A stretch of DNA of 64,000 nucleotides, taken from the NCBI RefSeq assembly GCF_036370855.1, contig NC_088099.1:143547017-143611016 (forward strand). Reading direction: 5' to 3'. Source of the DNA: Dromaius novaehollandiae (taxonomy: Eukaryota > Chordata > Aves > Casuariiformes > Dromaiidae). Under the pieces are notes generated by a model that worked only from the letters and a program-made list of their open reading frames with translations, searched no databases and was not told the DNA's origin. The position numbers and the translations under genes are program-made. Shown here one piece after another: positions 1 to 31,525 of the stretch. Numbering within the stretch: position 1 is the stretch's first letter; each line of letters starts with the position of its first letter.

Positions 1-9268
<9,268 letters not shown>

Positions 9269-12200
9269 TCAAATGTGTTGTCTAATACATGAAAACTACC
9301 TAACGTATTGCTTATGTATTGTTATTAATAAACTTATTTGCAAAGACGTAATATACTGCAGCTTGGGTGTAATGCATACTACTTCATTAGCTAATGTTCT
9401 TGCAAAATATTCCTTACTCTCAAAAAGGAATCAGTATGACTGGTGGGAATGTGTGGGTGCATTCATTAGCTTGGCAGTAAAAAGGAAGAGCTAAAACTGG
9501 AAAATTAACTACGGCTATTGAAACATTTAAAAGGAATGTCTAAAGTTTGACATAAAGAAATGACATTATGGTAAAACCTAAAGAAGATTTCTAATAGGTT
9601 AAGAGACAGCTATTACCCTTGTCATTGGAGGATATAATCAGTAGTGTACACTTCTTGCGTACACTTCTTGCTCAACCTTTTTCTCTTTTCTAAGAATTAC
9701 AGCACCAGATGCTGGATCTCTGTCAAATACCCACAGAAACCGTTTCTCCAAAGTGTAAATGATACTAAAATAGCAAACAAAACATAGAGATTTTTAAATT
9801 GTCTGAATAAAAAGAAATGCACCCTTTTCTCACTTATTTCAAAAGGGCCTTTGATATTATTGAGTAACTAGCATTCCTAAATGGAGTAAAAAGCAAGAGG
9901 GAGGAAGGCTGAATTTCAAAGATGACAGAAAAAACACTAAGAGGAGAAAAGCATGAAGGAAGAAAACTTCCAGGTCTTCCTTATAATCGAAAAGCAAAGT
10001 GGGACAAGCCCCCTTTTTTCTCCCTTTGCCAGCCAGTTTAATGCACTTTGTTCTCTGTGATGACAGATTAAGAGAGAGACCGGGTTTGTATGGAGGTAAT
10101 ACCTGCTTGATTAAAGGAACTTTCAGATTCTTCAAGAAAATACGTTAAATCTCTCTGGTAATCTATACATTTCCTTAGAAGCCCCAAGCTGTAATTGGTC
10201 TCAGTACCAGAGAGCTCAGATTATGCAATGCAGCAATCTTGATCTTTTTAACTTTTGCCCAAATCTGTACTTCAGAAGCATGTTGATTCTTAGCTTTGTA
10301 AGCAGCTGTAGGAAGAGGATGGTTTTGTATTCTATAAATGAGAGACCCAAATGGATGTGATATTCCTTTCCTTCCCTGTTTACATTTTTAAAAATAAAGT
10401 ATTAGTCTCTAAAAATAGGAAGATAATAATTGCTTCAAAAGCATTTATTATAACCAAATCGTCGTTGCAGGGAGAACATAAAAGAGACACAAGCAATTAG
10501 TACACCTTTCTCTCATCTGACAGGCAGCCATGCTGGGATTTTACCCAGCAAGTGAAACTGTGCACTTGGGATACTTGGAAGGACTTTGGACACTGTAAGA
10601 AGTCCCTGTTCTGACCACAGGCTTAAGCATAACAAAGACATTCAGTGATGCAGTAACTGAACATGGTGTTTGAGAGGGCTAGTGGGTTTTTATTCCCTTC
10701 ATGAACTCAGATCCCCTTTCTAACCAAAGTCATTGGCTCCACTATCTAAGTTCAGTGTAGGAATGCAAATGAGAGGAATTAGAAGACACATAAGTAGTTT
10801 AATATGCATGTGCACACATCCGCCCACCCCTTAAATTTATGATTCACCAAAAAAGTGCCTTGCGCAACTGCCTGCTGCATATGGGCGTGTTGTGTAGGTG
10901 CTCTTTGGAAAGACATGAACAAGATGTCTTGTAAAGACACATGTTTTCTTCTCAAAAAAGGCTGTCAGAACCTAGCATCCCACCAACCCTTCCCTTCCCC
11001 CAACACATGCCCCCGCTTCCTTAATTGCCACACACAAATCTCAAGAACTGTATATATGATGTGCTGTTTAAAAGCAGAATTGCATTCCATTCCCATTAAC
11101 TTACAAATAATTTTAAATGATCTGTAGTAGATTAAGAAAGCATTTACATCCAAGGATATTTGAATAGTGTTAGTGTGACTACGATTTTTCCTCTCCTGCT
11201 GCTGTGAGTTACCAGAAACAGAAAACTGGGGTTCTTTGATATGGAAGAAAACAGCTTTACAGGAATTCCTTTCTCATTGGGTAAGCTGCATATTAAACAG
11301 TAACAGATTTCAATATCAAACACTAATCATTTGCATTTATTATACGCCACTGTAATAGTTTTTGTATTGAGCATAAAAATAATGCAACCGATGCTGGATA
11401 AAACATGGGTAAAAGTCTTCTTGTACATCTATGCTTGAAGCCGTTCCAGTATTGGTTAAATTATGCCACTTATTCTGAGCAAACAAGTAAATATTTGCTG
11501 TAATCTATTATTGTATTCTTTATGCTGCATTATTTTAAAAGAGGAAACTCAATGCCACTGCACAGTACTGTGAAAAAGTCAGAAATAATTCTCACTCCTG
11601 CTGCTAGAAAGTGTAGAAGTGCCTCCTTTTCCACAAAAATCCACAGTTGCACAAAGCCTAAATTCTGGAAAACACTTTTGCTTCTTGCTTAGTAAGAGTC
11701 AAGTCCTCAAATCTACTCACTCAAGTACCTACCACCTGCTTACATTTAAGTACCTGCTTATCCTATTAATGTCAATGTATCTTCAAATCTCATATTGAAT
11801 CTAACCCATCCAACCAGAATTAGAACATCTGAAGTTCATTTGATGATCTTATTGCTCAGGACCTTTCTTACTACTAGCTGCTGAGCACCAAGACCAGCAA
11901 AAAATCTGCATAATTTCAGTATTTAGTTCATTACCAAAAGAAAAAGTTCGCTTGTGCTGAAAGACTTGCAAAGTTGTATGATTTTACCGCTAACCAGATA
12001 TATTCCAGCCTAACTCCAGGAATGGTATCCTGATATCCAAATACTGTTCTATCGGTTTTCTGTGGACCCTCACACAACAGTAGACAGTTTTCTGAAAAAA
12101 ATCAGGAACAGCTCAGACCCAAAACCCAGCTCTGTAACTTCTCTGAACTCAGCAGATTCATATGCTCAATTTCAGTCTGCAGCTGATGGCCATTACGAAT

Positions 12201-12934
12201 TAAAAACATCGAAAACACATAAAGTAAAAAAAAAAGTTCAAAAAACGATTGATATAACTCTTTATCAGTAGAGAGAAGTTGGCAGCATAGTAGGTATCAC
12301 TCCGTAAGCTACCACCAGTGCATAATAGCTGAAGTCAAGAAAAAAAAGCCTTTGTCACCTTCTGTTATGGCCCAAGTCACACTCTAGATTAAAAGTTCAT
12401 TCATAAACACTTAAAAAGGATTCACAGATGCTTAACATGTTACAAACATTTAAGTTAACATAATACTAATGTTTATAAGCACGTCTATGGAACATGTTAA
12501 ATATATTTATGGCTATTCTTATACAGATAGTTTAAAAGGAATCTAATAAAAGATTAACCCTTTATATACACTCTTCACAGTAAATTTTTTAATCTGAAGT
12601 GTGGACCCTTATATACTACACACCATGGTACTGTGGGCACCCAGTGCAACAAATACTCAAAATCCCTGATCCAAAATGTCTTTTCAGCAAGATAAGGAAA
12701 ATGACACATCAAATCTGGGTGAGAAGACATGAGAAGAGAAACAGTCACTGGAGTAGGAGGAGAATACAAAATATAAGCCAACATACTGTTGGAGTCCTAC
12801 CACACCAACAAAGATACTTTATAAGTACAGAGCTTTATATGTAGCCCCCAATGCTGTACCCTGGAAATTATAAAAATTAATATTTATTAACTTCAGGTAG
12901 CAAAGGTTATTTTGCTCTAACTTTAATCTTCAGT

Positions 12935-13005
12935 GATCACAAACGGTCCCCGAAGCTGGGACTCGAACCCTGATTAGTGCCCCAGTCACTATACCCCAGT
13001 GTTTC
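12935..13005 (-). mobile_element. tRNA-derived SINE fragment (MIR/CORE-SINE-like head)
   Basis: On the minus strand there is a perfect RNA polymerase III B box, GGTTCGAGTCC (within 12958-12970). About 20-30 bp upstream of it is an A-box-like TGGGGTATAGTG. The acceptor and T stems do not pair well enough for a functional tRNA, so this is read as the tRNA-like head of an old SINE. The family cannot be fixed by eye. Confidence 0.55.
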
Positions 13006-13751
13006 ATTTACTTTCATGAGCCCTATCTCTTATTTTGTGGGTCAATGATCACACGGAACAGGCTTTAACAGGAAAGCACAAGGACTCCCACCACCGCCAC
13101 TGCTCCAGACCCGACTCCTGCTTGGGAGGGGGGACAATTTTTGGGGAGGTGAGGGCAGGAATTTCCTTTGGCTACAGAGGGAACTTACCCTAGACATTCC
13201 CAGGTCATGGGTAAAGCTTGTAGAAGGAGAATCTCCTCCTTTTCTGCTGAAGTTTCAAAAAACAAAAGAATGACTTTGAGGAGGAAGGGGGGTAGTTCAC
13301 ACATTTATGCATGCTAGCAGTATTTATTAAAGCAGCCAAGCCACCAGTTCCAAACAAGGGGCCACAGCTCCAGAAAGGGACACAGACCAGAGTAAGTCAC
13401 AAGCCTTACAGAGATTTGCCTGCAGAAATGTGGCTCGTCCCCGAGAGTTGGACCCAGAATAACAAGCAGAAGTGGGGCTACGAGCACAAAAAGACTGCCA
13501 GCCTGTCCCCTGGAGATGGGCAGAATCTGGTAAATACACCTGTCCTGAGCAAGCCTCTCACTGCCCGTTTAAATGGCTCTCCAGGGAGCATCCCAGCACT
13601 TGCTAATCTTACTCACAGACACGTAACTCTCTCTGTTCACTATACAGGGTCTGGGCACTAATTCAGTGTTCTTCTACAGGAGCTCTCCAAGGATCTGTAG
13701 TGGAATTTTTAATAATTTTTAATAATTTAATAAATAAAGGGAAATTTTTGT

Positions 13752-13860
13752 AGAATCACAGAATAATTTAGGTTGGAAGGGACTACTGGATGTCATCTGG
13801 CTCAAGCCCTACCCTAGCCCCACTCAAAGCAGGACCAGCTTCTGAATTGGATGAACCTGA
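13752..13860 (-). mobile_element. CR1 LINE, 3'-end fragment
   Basis: The plus strand reads AGAATCACAGAATAATTTAG followed by GTTGGAAGGGAC, then GTCATCTGGCTCAAGCCCTA and CTCAAAGCAGGACCAGCTTC. This is the well-known reverse complement of an avian CR1 3' end, so the element lies on the minus strand. It is severely 5'-truncated, to about 110 bp, as is normal for CR1, and has no coding capacity. It sits in GRHL2 intron 7. It is the main repeat evidence for a bird genome. Confidence 0.88.
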
Positions 13861-15501
13861 CAGATCATCTCATGAGAAAAATGGAAAGTTTTGCTAAATG
13901 GACCTTGATGCATATATGGGAAATCTTGTCAGAAACCATTCTGTCCTAAAGGAGTCAGCAAAACTGACAGCACAGGAGCCAAATGTCCACCATTGTTAAG
14001 TCCCATATAAAAGGAAAAGTGCTTCAAAAACACTGTATTTGCTAAGAGCTAAGGCCATATTTCAACTGTTCTCAAGAAAATACTACTTAGTAACATCTAG
14101 GTCTTCGGAAAACGCTGAGGTGAACTATGGTCTTACAGTTTTTACATCTGACAGCGAATGCTGTATCAGCAAGTTGCATTACACAAGGCTTTGCTCATAT
14201 TTGCAGTCTAAACAGAGTACACATCAAAGTGCCACAAAAGTCAGAACAGACTGATCTCATCTCAGTTTCTTCTCAAATTAGAGACATTCATTTTAACACA
14301 GGTAAACAAATAGCTCGTGCACAGCGTTTGTTTTGCAGAGCATTGTTTTACAGAATATATATCACAGGCTGACTCATTTGGGTAAATGGAGTGAAATGTG
14401 TCAGGGACACCGCGAGGGAAATCCTGGTGTGGCAGTCAGAGGGTGTTGGCACTGCAATGGAACTAGCTTCTCAGCACATACCTTCAAAGGTATTGCAAAC
14501 TTGTACAGACTAGCACAAAAACAGGCAGGCTTCAGAAATAGCTGTGACATGACATACTTGCTCTTTTAATGTGTCATGATAAGAGTCATTTGGTCTGGGG
14601 TGGAAGTTTTACTGGCTTAAGCACTCCAAATGAGAAAAAAAAGAGTTGGGGAAACATTTCAGCAAGAACTACAATGATTGGACAAGAGGCAGAGAGGAGA
14701 TTCAGGAATAGCTGCTCAGTAGCTTTGACCAAATACACTTGACTTTAAATGATGCCAACCTCACTGGAGGCTGCAGCATTTTAAAGTCAAGAGGCACCAT
14801 GTGAGCAGGACCACTTAGGGACTGCTTCCCAGGGCTGGAGATGTTTGATCACCCCTGAAGTCCTGTAGTGCTTTCCTCAGTGCTCTCACCAAGTCACTCT
14901 GCTTTTCTCCCCGCTCTGTCCCCTCTCATTCCTACCATTCAATGGTTTGGTTCCCTCAGGCAGTCAAAACAAGATAGACTTTGCCTGCTTTGGTCTAGCC
15001 GACTCCTTTGACTGGAATCCACTGCAGATGGCTGCGCTGTTTGTGTAAACTGCATGTGGGAGGGGAGAAGCGCTTGAAGTCTAGACACTCCCACAGACTT
15101 CAACTTTAGGCTCCTTGGCAGTAGGTATATGTTCTTCCTCTGCTGAAAGCTTCCCAAGCATGCAGATAGGGCAGTTGTGGCTGAAATGGGCTTGTAAATA
15201 CCTTAGATGGGATGAACAGTAAACAGTGCTCTCAGGATAGTGCATCAGAGTTCAGAGTTTCTCCCTTACTTTTATGTGAGACCAACAACAGTCAGAAACG
15301 GGGGTGCAGGAGTCCTCTGTGCTCATGTGCAGTCCCCACAGGGATGGTAGCGTGACTCTGAGGCAGCAGTGACACAACACCAAGGCCTCTGCAGCAACAT
15401 GGGCCCAACGCATTCACACCTTCCCTGGCCCAGCAGCGCGCTCCATCAAATTAGCTAATGTAACTGTTATATGGGCTGTCACCAGATCAAAGAGTGGATC
15501 A

Positions 15502-22171
<6,670 letters not shown>

Positions 22172-22224
22172 CTGGTTTGTTCATAAATATATTCTTCAGC
22201 CCCCACCGACACACTGCGATACTT
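22172..22224 (-). CDS. GRHL2: GRHL2 coding exon 5 (residues 222-239)
   Basis: This small 53-bp exon encodes KYRSVSVGAEEYIYEQT plus two bases of Ser239. It corresponds to human KFRSASVGAEEYMYDQTS, just before the grainyhead/CP2 fold. The acceptor is ACTTTTCAG-like (TTTTTCAG, then AAG) and the donor is GTATGG after ACCAG. It was located by homology and both splice sites fit. Its length preserves the frame between exon 4 (phase 0 end) and exon 6 (one base needed to complete Ser). Confidence 0.95.
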
Positions 22225-25200
22225 CTGAAAAATAAAAACACCAATTTAATATAATTTTATATAAAGTAAATGAAAATGATCAATAAAAGTAAAGTTATAT
22301 TTATTTAGAGACCCCTCAGAGGAAACCATCAGCCACTTAAAACTCAAAATTCCTCTTAACTGGAGTGGACTCTACATGATCTTCAGACTGGAATTAATAG
22401 AATTTATTTATGCTAAACTTTTGGATTTTTTCATGACCTAGCTAGTGATCACGGGAACGTAGCAGAAAAACCTCTTCTGCCTTATTGAACTCCTTGCCTA
22501 CACATTAGCATATTTTCAAACAAGCCTACAAAAACACACCCCATCTCAAAGAAAAGCGGATTTTCAAATGAAATCACAGTTCCTCTAGAGACTTCACACT
22601 ATTTTCTTTTGTTTTGCTTTGTTTAAACATATTTACATGGCTGGCTGTCCTGAAAGTCCACACAGAAATGTTGGGAAAAATTTGATTATTATACTGCCTA
22701 ATTTGAATAGGGGTGGTAATGCAGGCTAAGAAAGTATTTTATCTGCAACATAAGACTCTGTTCAAGTGAAATACACCCTCTACAAATTGAAAGCATATCT
22801 ACAGTCAATTTACAAAATGAAAGTACACCTATCAAAAAAAAAAAATTACACCAAGAGGCGGAATTCTGATAAACGAGGTCTTTTTGCATAGACTTAGCAT
22901 AGACTTTTTGCATAGACATAGACTTTTACTCTGCCTTCCCGAGCAAACGAGCCTGTTTGCATCCTACTACATAAGCCTTGCTTTTTCTTCCTGGCTTGCC
23001 TTTTGCTTGAAACATGTTTTTGCGCAAGCCTCTCTGATTCCCTGCAGATCATTACATTTAATCTCCAGGATTTCTTTTGTGATAACTACTCAGCAATAAA
23101 GAGCTCTTTTGTTTCCACAAGCATCAAGTTAGATAATTTGTAAAACAGTTTTTAATTTTACCTTATGCACAATTGTGCAACAATCCATTCAGATATTAGT
23201 AAAATGCAAAGGTATTGTGTACCGGTAAGGAGTATTTCCTGAAGATCAAAAGTCAAGGATCCATGTGCATTAAAACAGATAAGCTAAATATTATAAGAAA
23301 TCTGACATCTGGGGTGTATTACAATAAAGATGGTTCCATATTAATATTTAAGTCACATTTTATATAGTAACATTTTCAAAAATGTTCAAGTGATTTACCC
23401 ATCCTTGAAAATTTTGGCCCACACTTTTAAAGAATATATTAATCATAACTGTAAATAAGAATATGAATGATATGAGAAGTATATTTACATAGATGGCTAA
23501 AACTGTATCAGAAGAACATAGCAAGTTAGAGACAGAGGCATCCACTGCCACAGGGAGCTATAAAAAGTCAGCACTCCTTTGGTATAACAGACTAAAGTCA
23601 TTCAATAAACATTTTGAATCAATTTATAAATACGCAGTCATAATGTGCTTAAATTTGAGCAAGTATCACAGCAAATTCATTTTTCATCAGAGCAAATGTC
23701 ATTTTTACCAAATGAATGGGAAAATTAATAAGACCTACTTTCTTCTCACTCCAAACATTACTTTAACACAAGTTTCTCTTTTTTGATATGTTTTGACGTT
23801 TTGCTTTAGGCTGCCCTGCAGCAGTCCCCAGAGCAGTGCAGGGCTGGGGCAGGCTCGTCCCAGAGGGGGGCACTGGGGAAAAGAGCAAGTGATGGGGGCA
23901 GTTCCCAGCATGGCTTTCGGCAGTGGGGTGCAAGAGCCCTTCCCTCTCCCCTGTGTCGCAGGCGTGTGAACATTTGGGGCTGGAAGGCCACTGACAGCAG
24001 CACTCAGCGCACATAATTTTTAAGCAGCTCAAGGTGGGGACCTGGTTAAAGGTAGTTGTTTCATTTCCCCGTACAGTGGAGACGAGAGCAAGGAGGGAGA
24101 AGGAAAGAGTGCTATAGGGCAATTCATTCCCCCTACTTTAGGCAACCAGATTTGCGCTGCCTCATGGACTCTCCACGGACTGCAGAGAAAGCCTAGATGA
24201 CAAGTATCATACTTTGTTTTTAAATATACTGCAAAAAATGACTAACCATTTTATAATAATATGTAACAACATATTACTGATATCATAACATGGATTTTGG
24301 GATGCAAGGCCAGCTTACAGATGTAATTTCCCTTTTTACCCCCAAAGTGAAACAACTTTGCACATTTGACAGCACTTTGTATACAACAGACTGCTTGTTT
24401 GGGTAACTTTCAGCAGCCTGTCCCATAAGAGACCAGCACACTGGAATTGCTCTGATACAGCACCCTCGGGAAAGGCAGGTGTACATTATCACTGGACTCC
24501 CATTAAAAGTTGTTTAGCAGTAACAATGAAATAATGTGATTTGATAATGCAGAATCATGTTTCTAGGTTTGATTTTACTGATTTTTCAATGGCAAGCTAG
24601 ATTTCTTCATTAATCATTTATTCAGTTGACCTAAATGTGTTTCTATATCTTAACATGGATTCCACCTCCAGATGTCCAGATCTATAATGCTTGTTTAGAG
24701 ACAATTTACATTTTTATAATACATACACACAAACAGACACAAAATCTCTCATATATTCAGTCAGAGTTAACAGCCTTAAAGTAGCTTTTGTCTTGTACTT
24801 TTGTATAATTAATAATTTCATGGAGGAGGAGAAAATCCAAAGAGCAATTTACCATACAATATCTCTAATTATTGGCAGATGCACTATCAGCGTTAAATGA
24901 TTTTTACCTTTCTACAGTTCTGCTTTGTTTGCATTATTCTACAGCAACCAAAAGGAGCCAGAGGGTACCTGCAGTATTAAGGCTGACTTTAAAATTACTT
25001 GCCTCAGCATAACAGTGCAAAATAGCTACAAGGCAGCTCCTTCTCCCTCCTCTCCTCCTCATTCCCCAGCATACATATGCATCTGACTCTTTCCCTGCCT
25101 GTTAACCTTTCCATTCCCCTCTAGTCACCTAATTCTACTAGTTTTGCTCACTTACCCACATTGAGGAACAGTTTAGCACAATACACAGCTTCTGAATAAA

Positions 25201-25654
25201 TTATTTAGGTTTATCTAGCAGCAGAGGCTGACACTGCTAATTTGCACTTTCAGGAAAATGTCATGAAATACTCAGTTACAAGATGGCTGTCACTTCTTAC
25301 TGTTACGAATAGATCTGAAGGCACACCCTAATGGATAACTGATCTTCTTTCAGAATGGCAACTATCCTCTGCTTGGTACAATATCCCTGAAGACACAAGA
25401 TGTTTCTTATTCAGTATCTATTACCCTCCCAGTTTCCAGTAAACACAACTTAAAACCTGTCTTCTGAAACACCTCATGATGTTCCTCTACAATTACCGCA
25501 TAGAGAGAGAGAGGAATGTGGCAAGGAGCAGAGATTAATTTGCTGAAACTGGCATTACTATTTTCCTCATGGTTCTTGTGGACAGCTTAAATCTGCTTGT
25601 CTTGTTCACAGCTTTTTATAATTCTTAAATGCTAATTTGAGATGCAAAACTTAC
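22225..25654 (-). other. GRHL2 intron 4 (3.4 kb)
   Basis: The intron has GT-AG ends. It is mostly AT-rich, with one GC-richer block at 23800-24000 that includes a CTCF-like motif at 23860-23873. A short internal duplication lies at 22880-22926. Nothing else was recognised. Confidence 0.9.
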
Positions 25655-26039
25655 CTCCGTTCCTCCATCTTTGAAGGTGTCACTGTACGTACTGTCAGGA
25701 GTACTACGCTGGTCATCTTTGAGATAATTTGTGTGGGGTGCAATGTTGGACACTTCATACGGTTCAAAAATAACCCCTCGGTGCTCCTCATTTTCTCCCC
25801 TTGCATAGTGTGCTTGTGGGGTCATAAAAACAGGGGTGAACTCCTCTGCTTTTACCACAGTCACTCCAGTCCCTGTAATTGGTGTTGAGCTCCCAGATAC
25901 ATTTGCGTTGTATTCCCTTTTGGATGACTCCAAAGGATCTTGGTTTAAGGAAAGGTTAACAGGCACTGTCTTCAGGACTTGCACACGGTTCTCACCCCCA
26001 CTCAAATTACTCTGAGCTTCAGTGGTATTAAGGCAATTT
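25655..26039 (-). CDS. GRHL2: GRHL2 coding exon 4 (residues 93-221, linker region)
   Basis: This is the largest exon in the window, at 385 bp. The acceptor is TCTCGCAG and the donor is GTAAGT after ACGGAG. It encodes the linker between the activation region and the DNA-binding domain. Conserved landmarks are [47 protein letters not shown] and [20 protein letters not shown]. The middle part, about residues 130-150 and 165-190, diverges from the human protein as I recall it ([28 protein letters not shown]). This is expected for a disordered linker. No frameshift or stop is present. The exon ends in phase 0 with Glu221. Confidence 0.98.
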
Positions 26040-27633
26040 CTGCGAGACAAAAACAAAACATTTTATGAACTGCCCTGATAGAGCAAATCTCTTCCTTAAA
26101 TAACTCAATGTTCTCAGATGGCGGGTAAGGAGATCTGTGTGTTTACAACTCCAATAAGCCATTGCCATAACAAGTAGTATATTAACAAATACTAGGCAAA
26201 GACATTGTGAGGCAACTAGAGAGGTCTGAAGTCCTTAACAGCCAGGAAAAGACAATACATTTGATTTGACCTATAACGGATATGATGTAGTATAACAACA
26301 TTCTGGGTATCCAGGGTAACTTTTGCTTTGGCTTATTATTTGGATGCAAAGTCAATTCACAAGTGCCTTCAGGCACAAAATAAGCATAAAGAGTAACATG
26401 AAGTATGTATTACTGACAGTAGAACAATCCCCATGTGAAATAGAAAGGGGGAACATCCACAGTAAAATTCCTATGCTCATGCATGCTCTTTCAGGCAGTC
26501 GATGGGGCACCACTGTTTGTGCATCTCTGGTACTAGTGTCCTTCTGAAAGAACGTACCAAGGAACCCCGCTGTATCTGAGCAGATCAGTAACCAGAGCGG
26601 CTGTAAGGGAACTTCCAGCAGTGCTCCCATGTCTCTACCTGGGGCTGCTGCAGCAAAGTATCTGATTGTTTGTAGTACTTGCACTGATATAAAACTGTCC
26701 ACTCATAAAACTTTTAGTAGGTATAACATTCTGCTTTGTTTTCAGCCCAAGAAATCTGCTCTGACAATACAGTTCCTTTGTGCTGCCTTTTCACTGGAAG
26801 ACAGTTTTGCCAACCACACTCAACTGCAGAATTTGTCTGGAGTTAGACAGAAGTAAAACTGCACCTCTAGGAAAAGTTTCAGGTTCTCTGTCACGAAACA
26901 GTGGATTTAAATACCGATAAAACTACCTAGTTAAACTTTCACCTCACACAGCTAGCAGAGACAGTATAGTGCTATCCTGAACTAGCTACATTGAAATAAA
27001 CCTTGTGTAGCTTGCCTACACTATAATTTTCCATGAACGTAGCTTCCCAAAATGTAAAAATTTAGCTCTTTTCACAGCAAATACACACTCTTCTCCACAA
27101 AGGCAGTGACTGTCAGCTTCTGCTGATTCTTCAAGTACTTTTAGCCTACTGAGGAGGCATGAAATTTGAGAGGAGTGAGAAAAACATTAGGAGGGAATGA
27201 TTTTACTTTATCTGCTGCTAGGCAGATATAAAATTATGTTAAATAAAACTGTACAAAGCAGGCTACTGAAGACAAACTACTTGGTTTTTGCTCTAGAAAA
27301 TCATAAGAAAAGAAATAGTCAACAGCCTATTGTCAATATAATCTCATTTTACTACTATCAGCAGCAGCAAAGAACAAAATAAAGCACAGACAAACCACGA
27401 AACTTTCTGCTAACTTTTTGCTTTCATGCAAATTTCATGTTTAATAATTCTGTTCAATTTTTTAATATATTAAAAGTAAAAAGGAGTAAAGTTTGAGTTT
27501 GCCTCCCAAAACAGTCTTCATTCTTTTATCTTTAGGAAGAAAACCATAAGCCCTCAGGCTATCATAGTTCCTTCAGATCACAACTGATCAACATTCTTAG
27601 TATTTGGGTGTATGATTTTGAATAATACTGTAC
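26040..27633 (-). other. GRHL2 intron 3 (1.6 kb)
   Basis: The intron has GT-AG ends. AT-rich sequence with no repeat or exon that I recognise. Confidence 0.9.
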
Positions 27634-27701
27634 CTTTTATCTTGGTCTTCTTGATTATCACTCACTTTGTTAACAGACAACAGCCTCTTATCTCTGGGAA
27701 C
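27634..27701 (-). CDS. GRHL2: GRHL2 coding exon 3 (residues 71-93)
   Basis: This exon was found by searching for the conserved VPRDKRLLSV stretch that follows DYYK in GRHL2. The acceptor is CTCAG before GTTCCC, and the donor is GTACAG after AAAAG. It encodes VPRDKRLLSVNKVSDNQEDQ, then DK and two bases of Arg93. The acidic, polar segment lies between the activation region and the long linker. VPRDKRLLSV differs from the VPRERR of GRHL1, again supporting GRHL2. At 68 bp it is easily missed by ORF scanning. Phase 2 joins the A that opens exon 4. Confidence 0.96.
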
Positions 27702-30911
<3,210 letters not shown>

Positions 30912-31444
30912 TCACAAGGCATGTTAAAGAACATCATACAGCTGAATGAAAGTGATATATCAAGCAAGTATCTCTGTAATACACTTGCTGTTATAAATAT
31001 TTGGGTAGGTACTGTGAATATTTACTGGGTATCTTCAGTACTCAACCAAATTTTTTTTAAGAGTGTGCATATCTTGCAATAATAATTCAAATGTACTTTT
31101 CAGTTATTATGCTAATAATACAATTATAGCTATTGTAAATAATAATACATTTTGCTAATCTTTTTTAGCAGCTAAATATTTTTAAACTATTTAGAAATAA
31201 AAATGTAACAATATAAGAACAACTTTGCACTGATATTTTTCCTAGATGCCCACTTGATTATGGAAAAAAACATATATATAAAATCAATTACAACAAGATA
31301 TAAAAAGAACAAAACATAAAAAAATAGTATCAATACTAATCTAGTGTTCACCTAAACTGAGTATAGTTCAGTATTTCGTAAGTGGGAACATTTTATAATT
31401 GAGCTAGTCTTCAGTAATTTCAGATAGCTTTTCAGTAACAGGGT

Positions 31445-31525
31445 ACAAGCAATGGGTCCAGTGGATGGAGCACAAGAAGTCAGCACATTTGGGCTCAGTC
31501 CCCACTTTGTCACTCACATGTAGTT
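31445..31525 (+). mobile_element. tRNA-derived SINE fragment (MIR/AmnSINE-like head)
   Basis: The plus strand reads CCAGTGGATGGAGCAC, then AAGTCAGCAC, then GGGCTCAGTCCCCACTTTGT and CAC. This matches in order the common amniote SINE layout: an A-box region, a B-box-like GGCTCAGTCC, then a segment resembling CTCTGCCAC. It is diverged and lies in GRHL2 intron 1 about 0.6 kb upstream of exon 2. Confidence 0.5.

Noticed and set aside
23763-24122. 119-codon minus-strand frame in intron 4
   Set aside because: No recognisable domain and no exon-like splice sites; GC-richer intronic sequence explains the length.
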